From positions 1 to 64,000 of the forward strand of contig URKR01000007.1 in the NCBI GenBank assembly GCA_900548355.1: a stretch of 64,000 nt of DNA. Reading direction: 5' to 3'. The position numbers and the translations under genes were made by a program. The notes under the pieces are model-generated. The model had not been told where the DNA came from. It did not search any database and was given only the letters and a program-made list of their open reading frames with translations. This DNA is from an uncultured Oscillospiraceae bacterium. GTDB lineage: Bacteria > Bacillota > Clostridia > Oscillospirales > Ruminococcaceae. Shown here piece by piece: positions 26,008-35,502 of the stretch. The stretch's first letter is position 1, and every line of letters starts with the position of its first letter.

Positions 26008-27104
26008 TGGAGTTGCCGCTGCGCGCCAAGGCCAGCAATGCGGCGCTGGCCAAAGCCCGCGCCCTTTACGGCCGGCGCCTGACCGCGGCCGATTACCGCC
26101 GCCTGGCCGCCTGCCGCACCATGCCGCAGCTGGCCGCTGAGCTCAAGGCGCTGCCGATGTACGCAGGCGCGCTTGAAACCGTCAACGCCCCGCTGGCACG
26201 CCGCGCCCAACTGGAAGCGCTGCTCAGCCAGGCTATTTTTGACCGGTATGACAGCCTGTGCCGGTATGAGCTTTCCTCTGGCGAAAAGGTGTTCCACTAT
26301 ATCATCATCAGCTGCGAAGTGCAGGAGATCCTTTCCTGCCTGCGCTGTCTGGACGCCGGCCGGCCGGGAGACTACCTGTACAAACTGCCGGACTTTTTGC
26401 AGCAGCACTGTACGGTGGATCTGTACGCCCTGACCAAGGTGGCCGATGCCGCCAGCCTGCTGGCGGCGCTGGCCGGCACGCCGTATGCGGCGCTGCTCGC
26501 CCCGCTCAGGCAGATCCCTGCCGGGCGCAAATTGCTGGTCTATGCGGAACCCTATCTGGAAGGGTATCGGCATGAGGCGCTTGTGAACCTGGCCAAGGAA
26601 GGCCCCGGCCCGGCTTCGCCCGGCAAGGCGCCCAGCCTGTGGGACTATATCGCGCTGGACTGTGATATTGAGGCGCTCTCCAATGCAGGCCGGCTGATCC
26701 GCCTGGGTGCCGACCCGGCAACAATTTCCGAAGCGGTGCGGCGCGACTGCACGGCCCTCAAGCCGGCCGAATGGGAGCAGCTGCTCGCTTCCCACGATTT
26801 TCCCTCATTCCAGGCGGCGCTGCGCCGTACCCGGTATGGCCAGGCACTGCAAGGGTACCGATACACCTTCCTGAAGGAAGGGCTGCGGCATTACCAATAT
26901 GACTGGTGCCGCAAGTGGCTGCGGTTTTCCACCGACCCTGCGCTGGTCATGCTGTGTTATATCCGGCTGGCCCGCTGCGAGGTGGACAATCTGGACCATA
27001 TCATTGAGGGCGTACATTATGGTATGCCCGCTGATGAGCTGCTTTCCATGCTTGTCGGTGCGGAAGAAAATGAAACCCAAACAAACCAAGGGAGGGTGCA
27101 TTGA
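26007..27104 (+). CDS. ntpC: V/A-type ATPase subunit C (AC39/d-like)
   Basis: 365 residues. The funnel-shaped subunit that links the membrane rotor ring to the central stalk. Typical features: an N-terminal ARALYGRRLTAADYRRLAAC segment, repeated three-helix units, FHYIIISCEVQEILSCLRCL and Y-R-Hx-spaced basic residues near RYTFLKEGL. No membrane segments. The start overlaps ntpH's stop by one base, and its stop lies 1 bp before the TTG of ntpI. All neighbours belong to the same enzyme. Confidence 0.9.
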   Translation: MELPLRAKASNAALAKARALYGRRLTAADYRRLAACRTMPQLAAELKALPMYAGALETVNAPLARRAQLEALLSQAIFDRYDSLCRYELSSGEKVFHYIIISCEVQEILSCLRCLDAGRPGDYLYKLPDFLQQHCTVDLYALTKVADAASLLAALAGTPYAALLAPLRQIPAGRKLLVYAEPYLEGYRHEALVNLAKEGPGPASPGKAPSLWDYIALDCDIEALSNAGRLIRLGADPATISEAVRRDCTALKPAEWEQLLASHDFPSFQAALRRTRYGQALQGYRYTFLKEGLRHYQYDWCRKWLRFSTDPALVMLCYIRLARCEVDNLDHIIEGVHYGMPADELLSMLVGAEENETQTNQGRVH

Positions 27105-27105
27105 T

Positions 27106-29043
27106 TTGGTTGAAAAGATGAAACTGATCCATGTGCAGGGCACCTTGCCCCACCTGGATGAATTCCTGGGCCGCTGCTGCCTGGACGGCCGGGTCAACCT
27201 GGAACCGGCCAGCCAGTATATGTCGGCTTCGCTCGGGTACGGCCCCCTGAACGAGGAGGACCCCTACACCCCGCTGGTTGCCCGGATCGAGACGCTGGCC
27301 CAGCAGCTGGAAGCCCAGCTGCCGGCAACCCCGGCCCGCCCGCTGGGGGCTTCCGGCGATGATGCGGCGCTGCTTGACCAGCTGGGCCACAAACTGGCCG
27401 ACCTGCGCGGCCAGCGTGACAGCCTGGTGGATCAACAGCGCCTGTGCGAGGAGGGGATCGCCCAGTACAGCCACTTCTTGAGCCTGAAGGCCAATGTGGA
27501 TGAAATCACCAGCTGCACCCATGTCAAAGTGCGGTTCGGTTTTCTGCCCAAAGCCGGCTACAACAAGCTCATGAGCTCCTACGCCGACGACCCCTACATT
27601 CTGTTTGTGCCCTGCAGCCAGACGCCCGAAGGGTACTGGGGCGTTTACCTGACGCCGCGCAGCCGCTCACAGGAGACAGACGGCATCTTCTCAATGCTTT
27701 ATTTCGAACCGCTGCGGGTGCCCGGCGCAGCCGGCAGCCCGGCCGAGATTGTCGAGCATTTCCGCGAGAATCTTGAACTGGTGCAGAAAAGCATTGATGA
27801 ACTTGACGCCGAGATCCGGAACATCTGGACGGAAAATGAGGAAAAGATCGAACAGATCTATGCTGCGGCGCGGTATGGGGCTGCGGTGTTCAGCCTGCGC
27901 CACTTTGCCGCGGTGAAGGGCCAGCACTTCTTCTGTGTAGGCTGGGTGCCCGCATCCCAGATTGACGCCATCACCCAGGAGGCCCGCGCGATTGAAGGAA
28001 TCCGCCTTACAGTGGATGAACCCGACCCGCACGGCCGCCAGACACCGCCCACCAAGCTGCGTAATCCCTGGTTTGTGCGCCCTTTTGAGTTTTTTGTCGA
28101 GATGTACGGCCTGCCCAATTATGATGAGACCGACGCCACCCCGTTCGTGGCGTTGACCTTCACCGTCCTCTTCGGCATTATGTTCGGTGACGTGGGGCAG
28201 GGCGTCGTGCTGACGCTGTTCAGCCTCTTCATGTGGAAGGTCAAGAAAAACGCACTGTTCCACCTGATGATCCCCTGCGGCATCGCCAGCACCATCGCCG
28301 GGTTTGTCTACGGTTCCTTCTTCGGGTATGAAGAGTTCCTTGACCCGCTCTACCACGCGGTCGGCCTGCCGGGCAAACCGGTTTCGGTCATGGAATCCAT
28401 CAACGGTATCCTGATCTTTGCCGTATATATCGGCGTGGTACTTGTGCTGGCCGCCATGGGCATGAACATCTACACCCAGGCCCGCCGTGGCAAATGGGGC
28501 AGCGTGCTCTTTGGCACCAACAGTGTGACCGGCGTGCTGACCTATCTGGCCGGCGTGGACCTGGTCAGCGCCTTTATGGGGGCGACGGTCTTCGCGCCGG
28601 TGCCGCTGGCCGCCGTTGTGCTTGGCCTTGGGCTTGCAAGCCTGCTTTTTGCCGAAGTGCTCGCCCCGCTGTTTAACGGTGAACCGGACTGGAAGCCTGC
28701 CGACGGCTGGGGCGGCTACCTGATGCAGAATGTCTTTGAACTGCTGGAAAGCGTGCTGAGCTATCTGTCCAACACAATCTCGTTTTTGCGCGTCGGCGCC
28801 TTTGTCATTGTGCACGCCAGCATGATGATGGTTGTTTTCACGCTGGCCGGCGAACCTTCGAACCTTGTGGTGGTGGTCCTGGGCAACGGGGTAGTCATTG
28901 CGCTGGAAGCGCTGCTGTCCGCCATTCAGGGCATCCGCCTGGAGTTCTATGAAATGTTCAGCCGCTTTTATGTCGGCGGCGGCCGCAAGTTTGAGGCCCT
29001 GAATCTGGCCGAAGCTTCCGTCCAGCCGGGAAAGAGCGTTTGA
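27106..29043 (+). CDS. ntpI: V/A-type ATPase subunit I (a subunit)
   Basis: 645 residues with a TTG start at 27106, 8 nt from GGGAGGGTG; the ATG at 27118 is too far from that site. The N-terminal half is cytoplasmic and helical (VEKMKLIHVQGTLPHLDEFL; coiled coil ~120-160 and ~255-285). The C-terminal half has about seven membrane helices, beginning with PFVALTFTVLFGIMFGDVGQG, the classic subunit I motif. LSYLSNTISFLRVGAFVIVHASM contains the conserved Arg that works against the rotor glutamate. It forms the ion half-channels of the stator. A repeat element separates it from ntpK. Confidence 0.95.
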   Translation: MVEKMKLIHVQGTLPHLDEFLGRCCLDGRVNLEPASQYMSASLGYGPLNEEDPYTPLVARIETLAQQLEAQLPATPARPLGASGDDAALLDQLGHKLADLRGQRDSLVDQQRLCEEGIAQYSHFLSLKANVDEITSCTHVKVRFGFLPKAGYNKLMSSYADDPYILFVPCSQTPEGYWGVYLTPRSRSQETDGIFSMLYFEPLRVPGAAGSPAEIVEHFRENLELVQKSIDELDAEIRNIWTENEEKIEQIYAAARYGAAVFSLRHFAAVKGQHFFCVGWVPASQIDAITQEARAIEGIRLTVDEPDPHGRQTPPTKLRNPWFVRPFEFFVEMYGLPNYDETDATPFVALTFTVLFGIMFGDVGQGVVLTLFSLFMWKVKKNALFHLMIPCGIASTIAGFVYGSFFGYEEFLDPLYHAVGLPGKPVSVMESINGILIFAVYIGVVLVLAAMGMNIYTQARRGKWGSVLFGTNSVTGVLTYLAGVDLVSAFMGATVFAPVPLAAVVLGLGLASLLFAEVLAPLFNGEPDWKPADGWGGYLMQNVFELLESVLSYLSNTISFLRVGAFVIVHASMMMVVFTLAGEPSNLVVVVLGNGVVIALEALLSAIQGIRLEFYEMFSRFYVGGGRKFEALNLAEASVQPGKSV

Positions 29044-29215
29044 TATAAGAGTAAAGAGTTTAGCGTTTAGAGTTAAGATAAGGTGCGCCCGACGGCGCGT
29101 TTTAATAAGAATGAAGGAAAGTTCCGACGCTTTTTTGAGCGCGCCGCCGGCACGCGATCCACCGCAACGAAACGCTAGACACTGAACTCTTTTATAAACC
29201 ACGACCGATATTTTA
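29044..29215. repeat. dispersed intergenic element, copy g, inside the ATPase operon
   Basis: About 170 bp non-coding. Left end AAGAGTTTAGCGTTTAGAGT, core AGGTGCGCCCGACGGCGCGT with GGCGCGCC-type inverted repeats further on, and right end AACGCTAGACACTGAACTCT. It is the longest intergenic gap in the operon and lies just before the rotor ring gene, which needs the highest stoichiometry. Confidence 0.6.
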
Positions 29216-29243
29216 ACTGTCAATCCTTTCAGGAGGGGTATGT

Positions 29244-29618
29244 ATGAAAACCAATCTGCGCAAACTGATCGCTACTGTCCTTGTTGTCTTTGCGGTTGCC
29301 TGCTTCGGCACCATGACGGCTTTCGCTACCGATGACACCGCCGCCACGACCGCTGCCACCACACAGACTACCGAGACGGAATCCACCAATGACCACAACA
29401 CCAGCCTCAGTGTCGGCCTGATCGCGGCCGCCCTCGCCACTGGCCTGGCCGGCATCGGCGGCGGCATCGCGGTGGCCGCCGGCGCGCCGGCTGCCATCGC
29501 CGCCAACAGCGAAAACCCCAAGACCTTCGGCAAGAGCCTGATCTTCGTCGCGCTCGGTGAATCCATCGCGCTGTACGGCCTCGTCATCTCGATCATGATC
29601 CTCAGCCGTTTGACCTGA
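29244..29618 (+). CDS. ntpK: V/A-type ATPase subunit K (c ring proteolipid) with signal peptide
   Basis: 124 residues. Residues 1-28 are a signal-peptide-like helix (ending TMTAFA), residues 29-52 a Thr-rich linker and residues 54-121 a single two-helix hairpin. The first helix has GLAGIGGGIAVAAGAPAAI, the second FVALGESIALYGLVISIMIL with the ion-binding Glu106. Ser107 and Tyr111 recall the E-S/T-x-x-x-Y pattern of Na+-binding c subunits, but the Gln usual in helix 1 of those is absent. It has two helices where the Enterococcus Na+ V-ATPase K has four. RBS AGGAGGGG precedes the ATG. Multiple copies form the rotor ring. Confidence 0.93.
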   Translation: MKTNLRKLIATVLVVFAVACFGTMTAFATDDTAATTAATTQTTETESTNDHNTSLSVGLIAAALATGLAGIGGGIAVAAGAPAAIAANSENPKTFGKSLIFVALGESIALYGLVISIMILSRLT

Positions 29619-29634
29619 TCCGGGGGCGCTGACC

Positions 29635-29943
29635 ATGCGGTTCTATCTCATCAGCGATAACTCCGACGCAATGAACGGCCTGCGTCTGGCCGGCATCGAG
29701 GGAACCGTCGCCCGCAGCGAGGCCGACCTGCGCGCCGCCCTGGCCGACGCGGCCGCCCAGCCGGACATCGGCATGATCCTTGTCACCGAAAAGATCGCCG
29801 ACGCCTATACCGCGCTGCTTGACCCGGTGCGGGCCGACCAGAGCGGCCCGCTGCTGGTCACGGTGCCCTCCACCGGCGGTTCGGCCGCCGGCAAGGGGCG
29901 CATCACCCGCTACATCCGCGAGGCTGTCGGCATCAAGATATGA
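29635..29943 (+). CDS. ntpF: V/A-type ATPase subunit F
   Basis: 102 residues, the usual size. A small Rossmann-like subunit of the central stalk. It begins MRFYLISDNSDAMNGLRLAG and has IGMILVTEKIAD in the middle and a GRITRYIREAVGI C-terminal helix, all family-typical. It lies 16 bp after ntpK. Confidence 0.92.
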   Translation: MRFYLISDNSDAMNGLRLAGIEGTVARSEADLRAALADAAAQPDIGMILVTEKIADAYTALLDPVRADQSGPLLVTVPSTGGSAAGKGRITRYIREAVGIKI

Positions 29944-29998
29944 CAAGCAAAACCATTCACGTTATCTGCGTTTATAGATAAGAAAGGCAGGGAAGAGC

Positions 29999-30583
29999 AT
30001 GATTGAACTCAAAACCCGCGCCGAGCAGTTCCTGAGATCCATCCAGGCGGAAGGCGAGCGCGAGTGCGCCGCCATCCGTGAAAAAACCGACACCGAGGTG
30101 CGCGAGACCCTTTCCGCCGCCAAGGCGGAGGAACAGGCCCGCGCCGACCGCACCGTCGCCTTTGAGGCTTCGCGCGCCAAAACCCAGGCCAACCGCGCGC
30201 TTTCGGCCGCCCGGGCCGAAGCCCGCGCCTCCCTGGCGGGCCGCCGCCAGGCCCTGGCCGACGAGGCCTTTGCCGCCGCAGCCGAAAAACTGCGCGCCTT
30301 CACCGAGGGCGAGGACTATACCGCCTGGCTGCAGGCCGAGGCCAAGGCCCTGGCCGGGCGGCTGGGGCAAGGCACGGTGCTGTACGCCCGGCCGCATGAT
30401 CTTGCCCGCTTGGGGGATCTGCCCGCCGGCTGTACGGCCGAAGCGGACCCTTCCATCGAGCTTGGCGGCCTGCGGGCTGAAAACAAGGCGGCCCATATGG
30501 CGGCCGACGACACCCTGACCTCCCGGCTGGCGGCCCAGCGCCCCTGGTTCCTGGAAAACGCCGGCCTGTCTATTGAACTGTAA
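29999..30583 (+). CDS. ntpE: V/A-type ATPase subunit E
   Basis: 194 residues. Residues 1-105 form a long charged helix (peripheral stalk coiled coil), followed by a globular C-terminal domain (YARPHDLARLGDL to GGLRAENKAAHMAADDTLTSRLA), where the GG-L pattern resembles the end of subunit E. It pairs with the H subunit to hold the catalytic head in place. It sits between F and A as in related operons, 14 bp before the GTG of ntpA. Confidence 0.9.
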   Translation: MIELKTRAEQFLRSIQAEGERECAAIREKTDTEVRETLSAAKAEEQARADRTVAFEASRAKTQANRALSAARAEARASLAGRRQALADEAFAAAAEKLRAFTEGEDYTAWLQAEAKALAGRLGQGTVLYARPHDLARLGDLPAGCTAEADPSIELGGLRAENKAAHMAADDTLTSRLAAQRPWFLENAGLSIEL

Positions 30584-30597
30584 GGGAGGTTACAGAC

Positions 30598-32376
30598 GTG
30601 CAAACCTATCAACTGTACAGCATCAACGGTCCCGTCGTTACGGTGCGCGGCCGCACGGCCCTTTCCATGCGGGAAATGGTCTATGTGGGCCGCGAACGCC
30701 TTGTCGGCGAAGTGATCCGCCTGGACGACACCTGCGCGACAATCCAGGTTTATGAGGAAACCAGCGGCCTGAAGGCCGGCGAACCGGTGGAACCGACCGG
30801 CGGCCCGCTTTCGGTCACGCTGGGCCCCGGCATCCTGCGCAATATTTATGACGGCATCCAGCGCCCGCTGCCTGCCATTGAAGAGGAAATGGGCAGCTTT
30901 ATCCAGCGCGGCGCGCGCCAGCCCGCCCTGGACGAGGAAAAGAAATGGGACGTCACCCTGACCGTTAAGCCGGGCGATACCCTTGAACCCGGCAGCATCT
31001 ACGCCACCTGCCCTGAAACCCCGGCCATCACCCACCGCTGCATGCTCAGCCCGCTTTACGGGCCCTGCACCGTGACCTGGGTCGCCGAAAACGGGGCTTA
31101 TACCGTCAATGATACGGTCGCCAAAGTCACCGGCAAAGACGGCCGCGAGCATGAACTGACCCTGTGCCAGCGCTGGCCCATCCGCACCCCGCGCCCGGCG
31201 GCCGCGCGGCTCACCAGCCCCCGCCCGCTGATTACCGGCCAGCGGGTCATTGACACAATGTTCCCACTTGCCAAGGGCGGCGCGGCGGCCATCCCCGGCG
31301 GCTTCGGCACCGGCAAAACGATGACCCAGCACCAGCTGGCCAAGTGGTGCGACGCCGATATCATCGTCTATGTCGGCTGCGGCGAACGCGGCAACGAGAT
31401 GACCCAGGCGCTGCAGGAGTTCAGCGAGCTGACCGACCCGCGCACAGGCAAGAGCCTGATGGACCGCACCGTGCTGATTGCGAACACCTCGAATATGCCG
31501 GTCGCCGCGCGCGAAGCCTCGATCTATACCGGCGTCACGCTGGCCGAATACTACCGCGATATGGGCTACCACACCGCGATGATGGCCGACTCGACCTCCC
31601 GCTGGGCCGAAGCGCTGCGCGAAATCTCCGGCCGGCTCGAAGAAATGCCGGCCGACGAGGGTTACCCGGCCTATCTGCCGAGCCGCCTGGCCGAGTTCTA
31701 CGAGCGCGCCGGCTATGTCCGCACCCTGAACGGGGCCGAGGGCTCGGTCTCGGTCATCGGCGCGGTCAGCCCGCAGGGCAACGACTTCTCGGAGCCTGTC
31801 ACCCAGAACACCAAGCGGTTCACCCGCTGCTTCTGGGCGCTGGATAAGAGCCTGGCCTACGCCCGGCACTACCCGGCCATCAACTGGAATGATTCCTACA
31901 GCGAATACCTCGGCGATCTGTCCGAATGGTATTACGACAACGTCGGCGCGGATTTCATGACCTGCCGCAGCCGGATTGCCGACCTGCTTTTGCAGGAAAA
32001 CAGCCTGATGCAGATCGTCAAGCTGATCGGCTCCGATGTGCTGCCCGACGATCAGAAGCTCACCATCGAGATCGCCCGGGTCATCCGGGTTGGTTTCCTG
32101 CAGCAGAACGCATTCCATGCGGTGGATACCTATGTCCCGCTGGAAAAGCAGCTCAAGATGATGGAGGTCATCCTCTACCTCTACGATAAGTGCAACGCGC
32201 TTGTCGCCAAACAGGTGCCGGTCAGCACGCTGCTGGCCACCGGCCTGTTTGACGAGCTGGTCAAGATCAAATACACAATCCCGAACGACGACATGAGCGG
32301 CTTTGATAAGCTTCGCAGCGAGATCGACCGCAAGCTGGCGTCGGTCAGCGCAGGGGAAGGGGGAGAGGCAAAATGA
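30598..32376 (+). CDS. ntpA: V/A-type ATPase catalytic subunit A
   Basis: 592 residues with a GTG start at 30598, nine bases after GGGAGG. Walker A GGFGTGKT is at 234-241 (GGFGTGKT is usually GAFGSGKT, a mild variant), followed by [11 protein letters not shown] with the catalytic Glu, and [20 protein letters not shown]. The non-homologous insert typical of A subunits lies around 110-200 ([27 protein letters not shown]). It hydrolyses or makes ATP in the A3B3 head. ATGA overlap with ntpB. Confidence 0.97.
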   Translation: MQTYQLYSINGPVVTVRGRTALSMREMVYVGRERLVGEVIRLDDTCATIQVYEETSGLKAGEPVEPTGGPLSVTLGPGILRNIYDGIQRPLPAIEEEMGSFIQRGARQPALDEEKKWDVTLTVKPGDTLEPGSIYATCPETPAITHRCMLSPLYGPCTVTWVAENGAYTVNDTVAKVTGKDGREHELTLCQRWPIRTPRPAAARLTSPRPLITGQRVIDTMFPLAKGGAAAIPGGFGTGKTMTQHQLAKWCDADIIVYVGCGERGNEMTQALQEFSELTDPRTGKSLMDRTVLIANTSNMPVAAREASIYTGVTLAEYYRDMGYHTAMMADSTSRWAEALREISGRLEEMPADEGYPAYLPSRLAEFYERAGYVRTLNGAEGSVSVIGAVSPQGNDFSEPVTQNTKRFTRCFWALDKSLAYARHYPAINWNDSYSEYLGDLSEWYYDNVGADFMTCRSRIADLLLQENSLMQIVKLIGSDVLPDDQKLTIEIARVIRVGFLQQNAFHAVDTYVPLEKQLKMMEVILYLYDKCNALVAKQVPVSTLLATGLFDELVKIKYTIPNDDMSGFDKLRSEIDRKLASVSAGEGGEAK

Positions 32377-33767
32377 TTCTGGAACATATTGGTCTGTCCC
32401 AAATCAACGGCTCGCTCGTCGTGCTCGAGGGCGTGCCCGGCGTGCAGTACGACGAGATGGTCGAGCTGCATCTTGATAACGGCACCACCCGCCTTGGCCG
32501 TACCGTCATGGTCGAGGAAGACCGCTGCGTGATCCAGGTGTTTGAGGGCGGCGACGGCCTGAGCCTTGAAAACACCCGCACCGTGCTGACCGGCCGCCCG
32601 ATGACCGTCGATCTCAGCCCCGAACTGCTCGGCCGGGTGCTGGACGGTCTGGGCCGGCCGATCGACGGGCTCGGCCCGATCTACCCGGTCGCCCGCCGCG
32701 ATGTCAACGGCGCGCCGATCAACCCGGTCAGCCGCATCTATCCGCGCAACTATATCCGCACCGGCATCTCGGCCATTGACTGCCTGACCACCCTGATCCG
32801 CGGCCAGAAGCTGCCGATCTTCTCGGGCTCCGGCATGAAGCACAACGAGCTGGCCGTCCAGATCGTCAAGCAGGCTTCGGTCGCCGACGGTTCCGACTTT
32901 GCGATCGTCTTTGCCGCGATGGGCGTCAAGAACGACGTCGCCGAATACTTCCGCGATTCGTTTGTCAGCGCCGACGCGATGGACCGCGTCGTCATGCTGC
33001 TGAACCTTGCGAACGACCCGATCGTCGAGCGCATCATCACCCCGCGTGCAGCCCTGACCGTGGCCGAATACCTGGCTTTTGACCTTGGCAAAAACGTGCT
33101 GGTCATCCTGACCGATATGACAAGCTACTGTGAAGCCGTGCGGGAGTTCTCCTCCTCCAAGGGCGAGATCCCCGGCCGCAAGGGCTTCCCGGGCTACCTC
33201 TATTCCGACCTCGCAAGCCTGTACGAGCGGGCCGGCATCCTCAAGGGCAGCACGGGTTCGGTTACCCAGATCCCGATCCTGACGATGCCCGGCGACGACA
33301 TCACCCACCCGATCCCCGACCTGACCGGCTACATCACCGAAGGCCAGATCGTGCTTGACCGCGGTATGGATGCCACCGGCCTCTACCCGCCGATCTCGGT
33401 GCTGCCGAGTTTGTCCCGTCTGATGAAGGACGGCATCGGCGAGGGCTACACCCGTGCCGACCATGTCACGCTGTCCAACCAGCTCTTCGCCTCCTACGCC
33501 AAGGTGCAGGACGCAAAGGCGCTGGCCAGCGTCATCGGCGAGGAGGAACTCTCGGCGCAGGATAAGCAGATCATGGCCTTCGGCCGCGCGTTTGAGCAGA
33601 AGTTCATCGCCCAGGGCGATACCAACCGCACGATTGAGCAGACGCTTGATCTCGGCTGGGAACTGCTCGCAACGCTCCCGCGGGAAGCGCTTGACCGTTG
33701 TGACGATGCAACCCTTGATAAATACTACGAGCCCGCAAAGGCCCGGCTGCAGGCCGCGGCCCACTAG
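32373..33767 (+). CDS. ntpB: V/A-type ATPase subunit B
   Basis: 464 residues. Non-catalytic nucleotide-binding subunit of the A3B3 head: it has the F1/V1 core but a degenerate P-loop ([12 protein letters not shown] in place of GxxGxGKT). Other family signatures: [38 protein letters not shown] text at ~245-262, and [22 protein letters not shown]. It begins within the ATGA overlap with ntpA and is followed by ntpD after 66 bp. Confidence 0.97.
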   Translation: MILEHIGLSQINGSLVVLEGVPGVQYDEMVELHLDNGTTRLGRTVMVEEDRCVIQVFEGGDGLSLENTRTVLTGRPMTVDLSPELLGRVLDGLGRPIDGLGPIYPVARRDVNGAPINPVSRIYPRNYIRTGISAIDCLTTLIRGQKLPIFSGSGMKHNELAVQIVKQASVADGSDFAIVFAAMGVKNDVAEYFRDSFVSADAMDRVVMLLNLANDPIVERIITPRAALTVAEYLAFDLGKNVLVILTDMTSYCEAVREFSSSKGEIPGRKGFPGYLYSDLASLYERAGILKGSTGSVTQIPILTMPGDDITHPIPDLTGYITEGQIVLDRGMDATGLYPPISVLPSLSRLMKDGIGEGYTRADHVTLSNQLFASYAKVQDAKALASVIGEEELSAQDKQIMAFGRAFEQKFIAQGDTNRTIEQTLDLGWELLATLPREALDRCDDATLDKYYEPAKARLQAAAH

Positions 33768-33833
33768 GGCGTATCTGAAAAATCCCTTAGCACTGTTCAA
33801 TTCTACTAAAAAGCAGGAAGGAGGTTCCCGCGT

Positions 33834-34448
33834 ATGGCCCAGCAAGTATTCCCCACAAAATCCAACCTGATGGCCACCCGGCGCAGCCTGGCGCTGGCCA
33901 ACCAGGGCTACGAGCTGATGGACCGCAAGCGCAACATTCTGGTGCGCGAGATGATGCGCCTGATTGACCGGGCGGCCGCCATCCAGGATAAGATCAGCGC
34001 CGCCTACGCCGAAGCCTACGCCGCCTTGCAGCGCGCGAACATTACGCTTGGCTCGGTCGGCGAGTTCACGGCCAGCGTGCCGGTGGAACACGGCCTGCAG
34101 ATCGACCGCCGCAGCGTGATGGGGGTGGAACTGCCCACCGTCAGCCTGCACCCAAGCGCGCCGCTTGGCATCTACTACGGGCTCGAATCCACCAACGGCA
34201 TTCTGGACACGGCCTACCTCAAATTCAATGAAGTCAAGGCCCTGACCGTCGAGCTCGCCGAGGTTGAGACGAGCGTTGTCCGGCTGGCCGAGGCAATCCG
34301 CAAGACCCAGAAGCGGGCCAACGCCCTAGGCAATGTGCAGATCCCGCAGATGAAGGCGACGATCAAACGTATTGATGAAGCCCTGAGCGAAAAAGAACGC
34401 GAAGAGTTCAGCCGGCTTAAGGTGATTAAGAGCCAGAAGGGACAATAG
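33834..34448 (+). CDS. ntpD: V/A-type ATPase central stalk subunit D
   Basis: 204 residues, the usual length. The rotor shaft: long antiparallel helices (FPTKSNLMATRRSLALANQGYELMDRKRNILVREM is the family opening, residues 6-41) and the C-terminal RKTQKRANALGNVQIPQMKATIKRI. The ATG at 33834 follows GGAGG. Last gene of the operon. No extra downstream subunit such as J is seen. Confidence 0.96.
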   Translation: MAQQVFPTKSNLMATRRSLALANQGYELMDRKRNILVREMMRLIDRAAAIQDKISAAYAEAYAALQRANITLGSVGEFTASVPVEHGLQIDRRSVMGVELPTVSLHPSAPLGIYYGLESTNGILDTAYLKFNEVKALTVELAEVETSVVRLAEAIRKTQKRANALGNVQIPQMKATIKRIDEALSEKEREEFSRLKVIKSQKGQ

Positions 34449-34512
34449 CAGAAATTCAGAACGAAGAATGAAAATTATGGCGCAACGCGCGCCTGACGGC
34501 GCGCGTTGCACG
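34449..34512. repeat. dispersed element, copy h, with a 12-bp hairpin
   Basis: AATTCAGAACGAAGAATGAA leads into GCAACGCGCGCC (34482-34493), loop TGAC, GGCGCGCGTTGC (34498-34509), a perfect 12-bp stem. There is no T-run after it, so it is better viewed as an element of the intergenic family than as a terminator. Confidence 0.55.
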
Positions 34513-34542
34513 ATAGATTTCCATTATTCGGAAACAAACAGT

Positions 34543-34580
34543 CGCCCCCGCAGCCATCCGGCTGCGGGGGCGTTACGTTT
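34543..34580. terminator. terminator between ntpD and the converging nitrilase gene
   Basis: 13-bp perfect stem CGCCCCCGCAGCC/GGCTGCGGGGGCG (34543-34555, 34560-34572), then TTACGTTT on the plus strand and GACTGTTTGTTT on the minus strand. Confidence 0.8.
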
Positions 34581-34595
34581 ATCCAGGGCTTCTCG

Positions 34596-35480
34596 TTACC
34601 CGCGGTATTCCTCCCGCACAAACGGCGGGCGGATGGCGGTATCGGTCAGGGCGGTATAGAGTTTGGGGCGGCGGAAGGCATTGCCGTGCGCTTCGGTCTC
34701 GCGGTAACGGCGCAGCTGCGCCAGGTCGAGTTTTGCTATATAAATCCCCGGCTCCGACCCGGCCTGCAACACGCACATATCCCGTGAACCGGGCTGGTCG
34801 GGCAGGTAGGCGACCCCGTCGTACAGCGTCGAACCGCCGTTGCAGTCGGGCACGCCGGCGGGATAGTTGCAGGTTGCGATGGCCAGCATATTCTCATACG
34901 CCCGGCCGCGCAGCTGGCCCAGGCGGTTGCGCTCCATCGGGCAGGCGTTCGGGGTCAGGATCAGCTCGGCGCCCTGCAGCATCAGGATGCGGGCGCTTTC
35001 GGGAAATTCGCGGTCAAAGCAGATCATCGCCCCCACCTGCACAGGGCCGGCTGCGGTGTCCAGCTCGGTCACAAAAAAGCCGTCGCCGGGCGTCAGGTTG
35101 CGTTCGACGTCAAAATCGCAGGTGTGGACCTTCGCGTAGGTCAGCTTGCGCTCGCCGCGCCGGTCAAACAGCACCAGGGTGTTGCGCGGGCCGCCGGGCC
35201 AGGCTTCCAGCAGCGTGACGCCGATGGCCATCTCGAGCTCAGCGGCAAGACGGCCGAAGGCGGCGACAAATTCGCCGTCGGCCGGCAGCGCTTCGGCCTG
35301 CCAATCGGCGACCGGCCGGTTGTAGATGCGGTAGCCGTTGCTCCACATCTCGGGGAAAAGGGCAAGATCCGCCCCGCGCTCCTTGGCGCGGCGGCAGGCG
35401 GCAAGGCCGATGGCCAGGTTTTCAGCGGCCGAATTGCCGGGCACAAGCTGCAGCAGCGCGATGGTCAGGGTGGTTTTCAT
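34596..35480 (-). CDS. carbon-nitrogen hydrolase (nitrilase superfamily)
   Basis: 294 residues. The ATG at 35480 follows GGAAGGAGG. The catalytic triad is visible: Glu44 in LFPEMW, Lys117 in TYAKVHT and Cys154 in ICFDREFPES. It hydrolyses or condenses amide bonds, and in this subgroup (N-carbamoyl-amine or omega-amidase-like) the substrate is often a small amide; the exact one cannot be read. Downstream of galM in the same operon (22-bp gap), which gives no direct hint of a substrate. Confidence 0.88.
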   Translation of the reverse strand: MKTTLTIALLQLVPGNSAAENLAIGLAACRRAKERGADLALFPEMWSNGYRIYNRPVADWQAEALPADGEFVAAFGRLAAELEMAIGVTLLEAWPGGPRNTLVLFDRRGERKLTYAKVHTCDFDVERNLTPGDGFFVTELDTAAGPVQVGAMICFDREFPESARILMLQGAELILTPNACPMERNRLGQLRGRAYENMLAIATCNYPAGVPDCNGGSTLYDGVAYLPDQPGSRDMCVLQAGSEPGIYIAKLDLAQLRRYRETEAHGNAFRRPKLYTALTDTAIRPPFVREEYRG

Positions 35481-35502
35481 GGGAACCTCCTTCCCCACAA
35501 CC

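Noticed and set aside
27691..29223. 510-codon minus-strand frame opposite ntpI
   Set aside because: His/Gln-rich shadow with no start context; ntpI is certain.
34482..34509. 12-bp perfect hairpin after ntpD as a terminator
   Set aside because: No T-run follows on either strand; it fits the intergenic repeat family. A better terminator lies at 34543.
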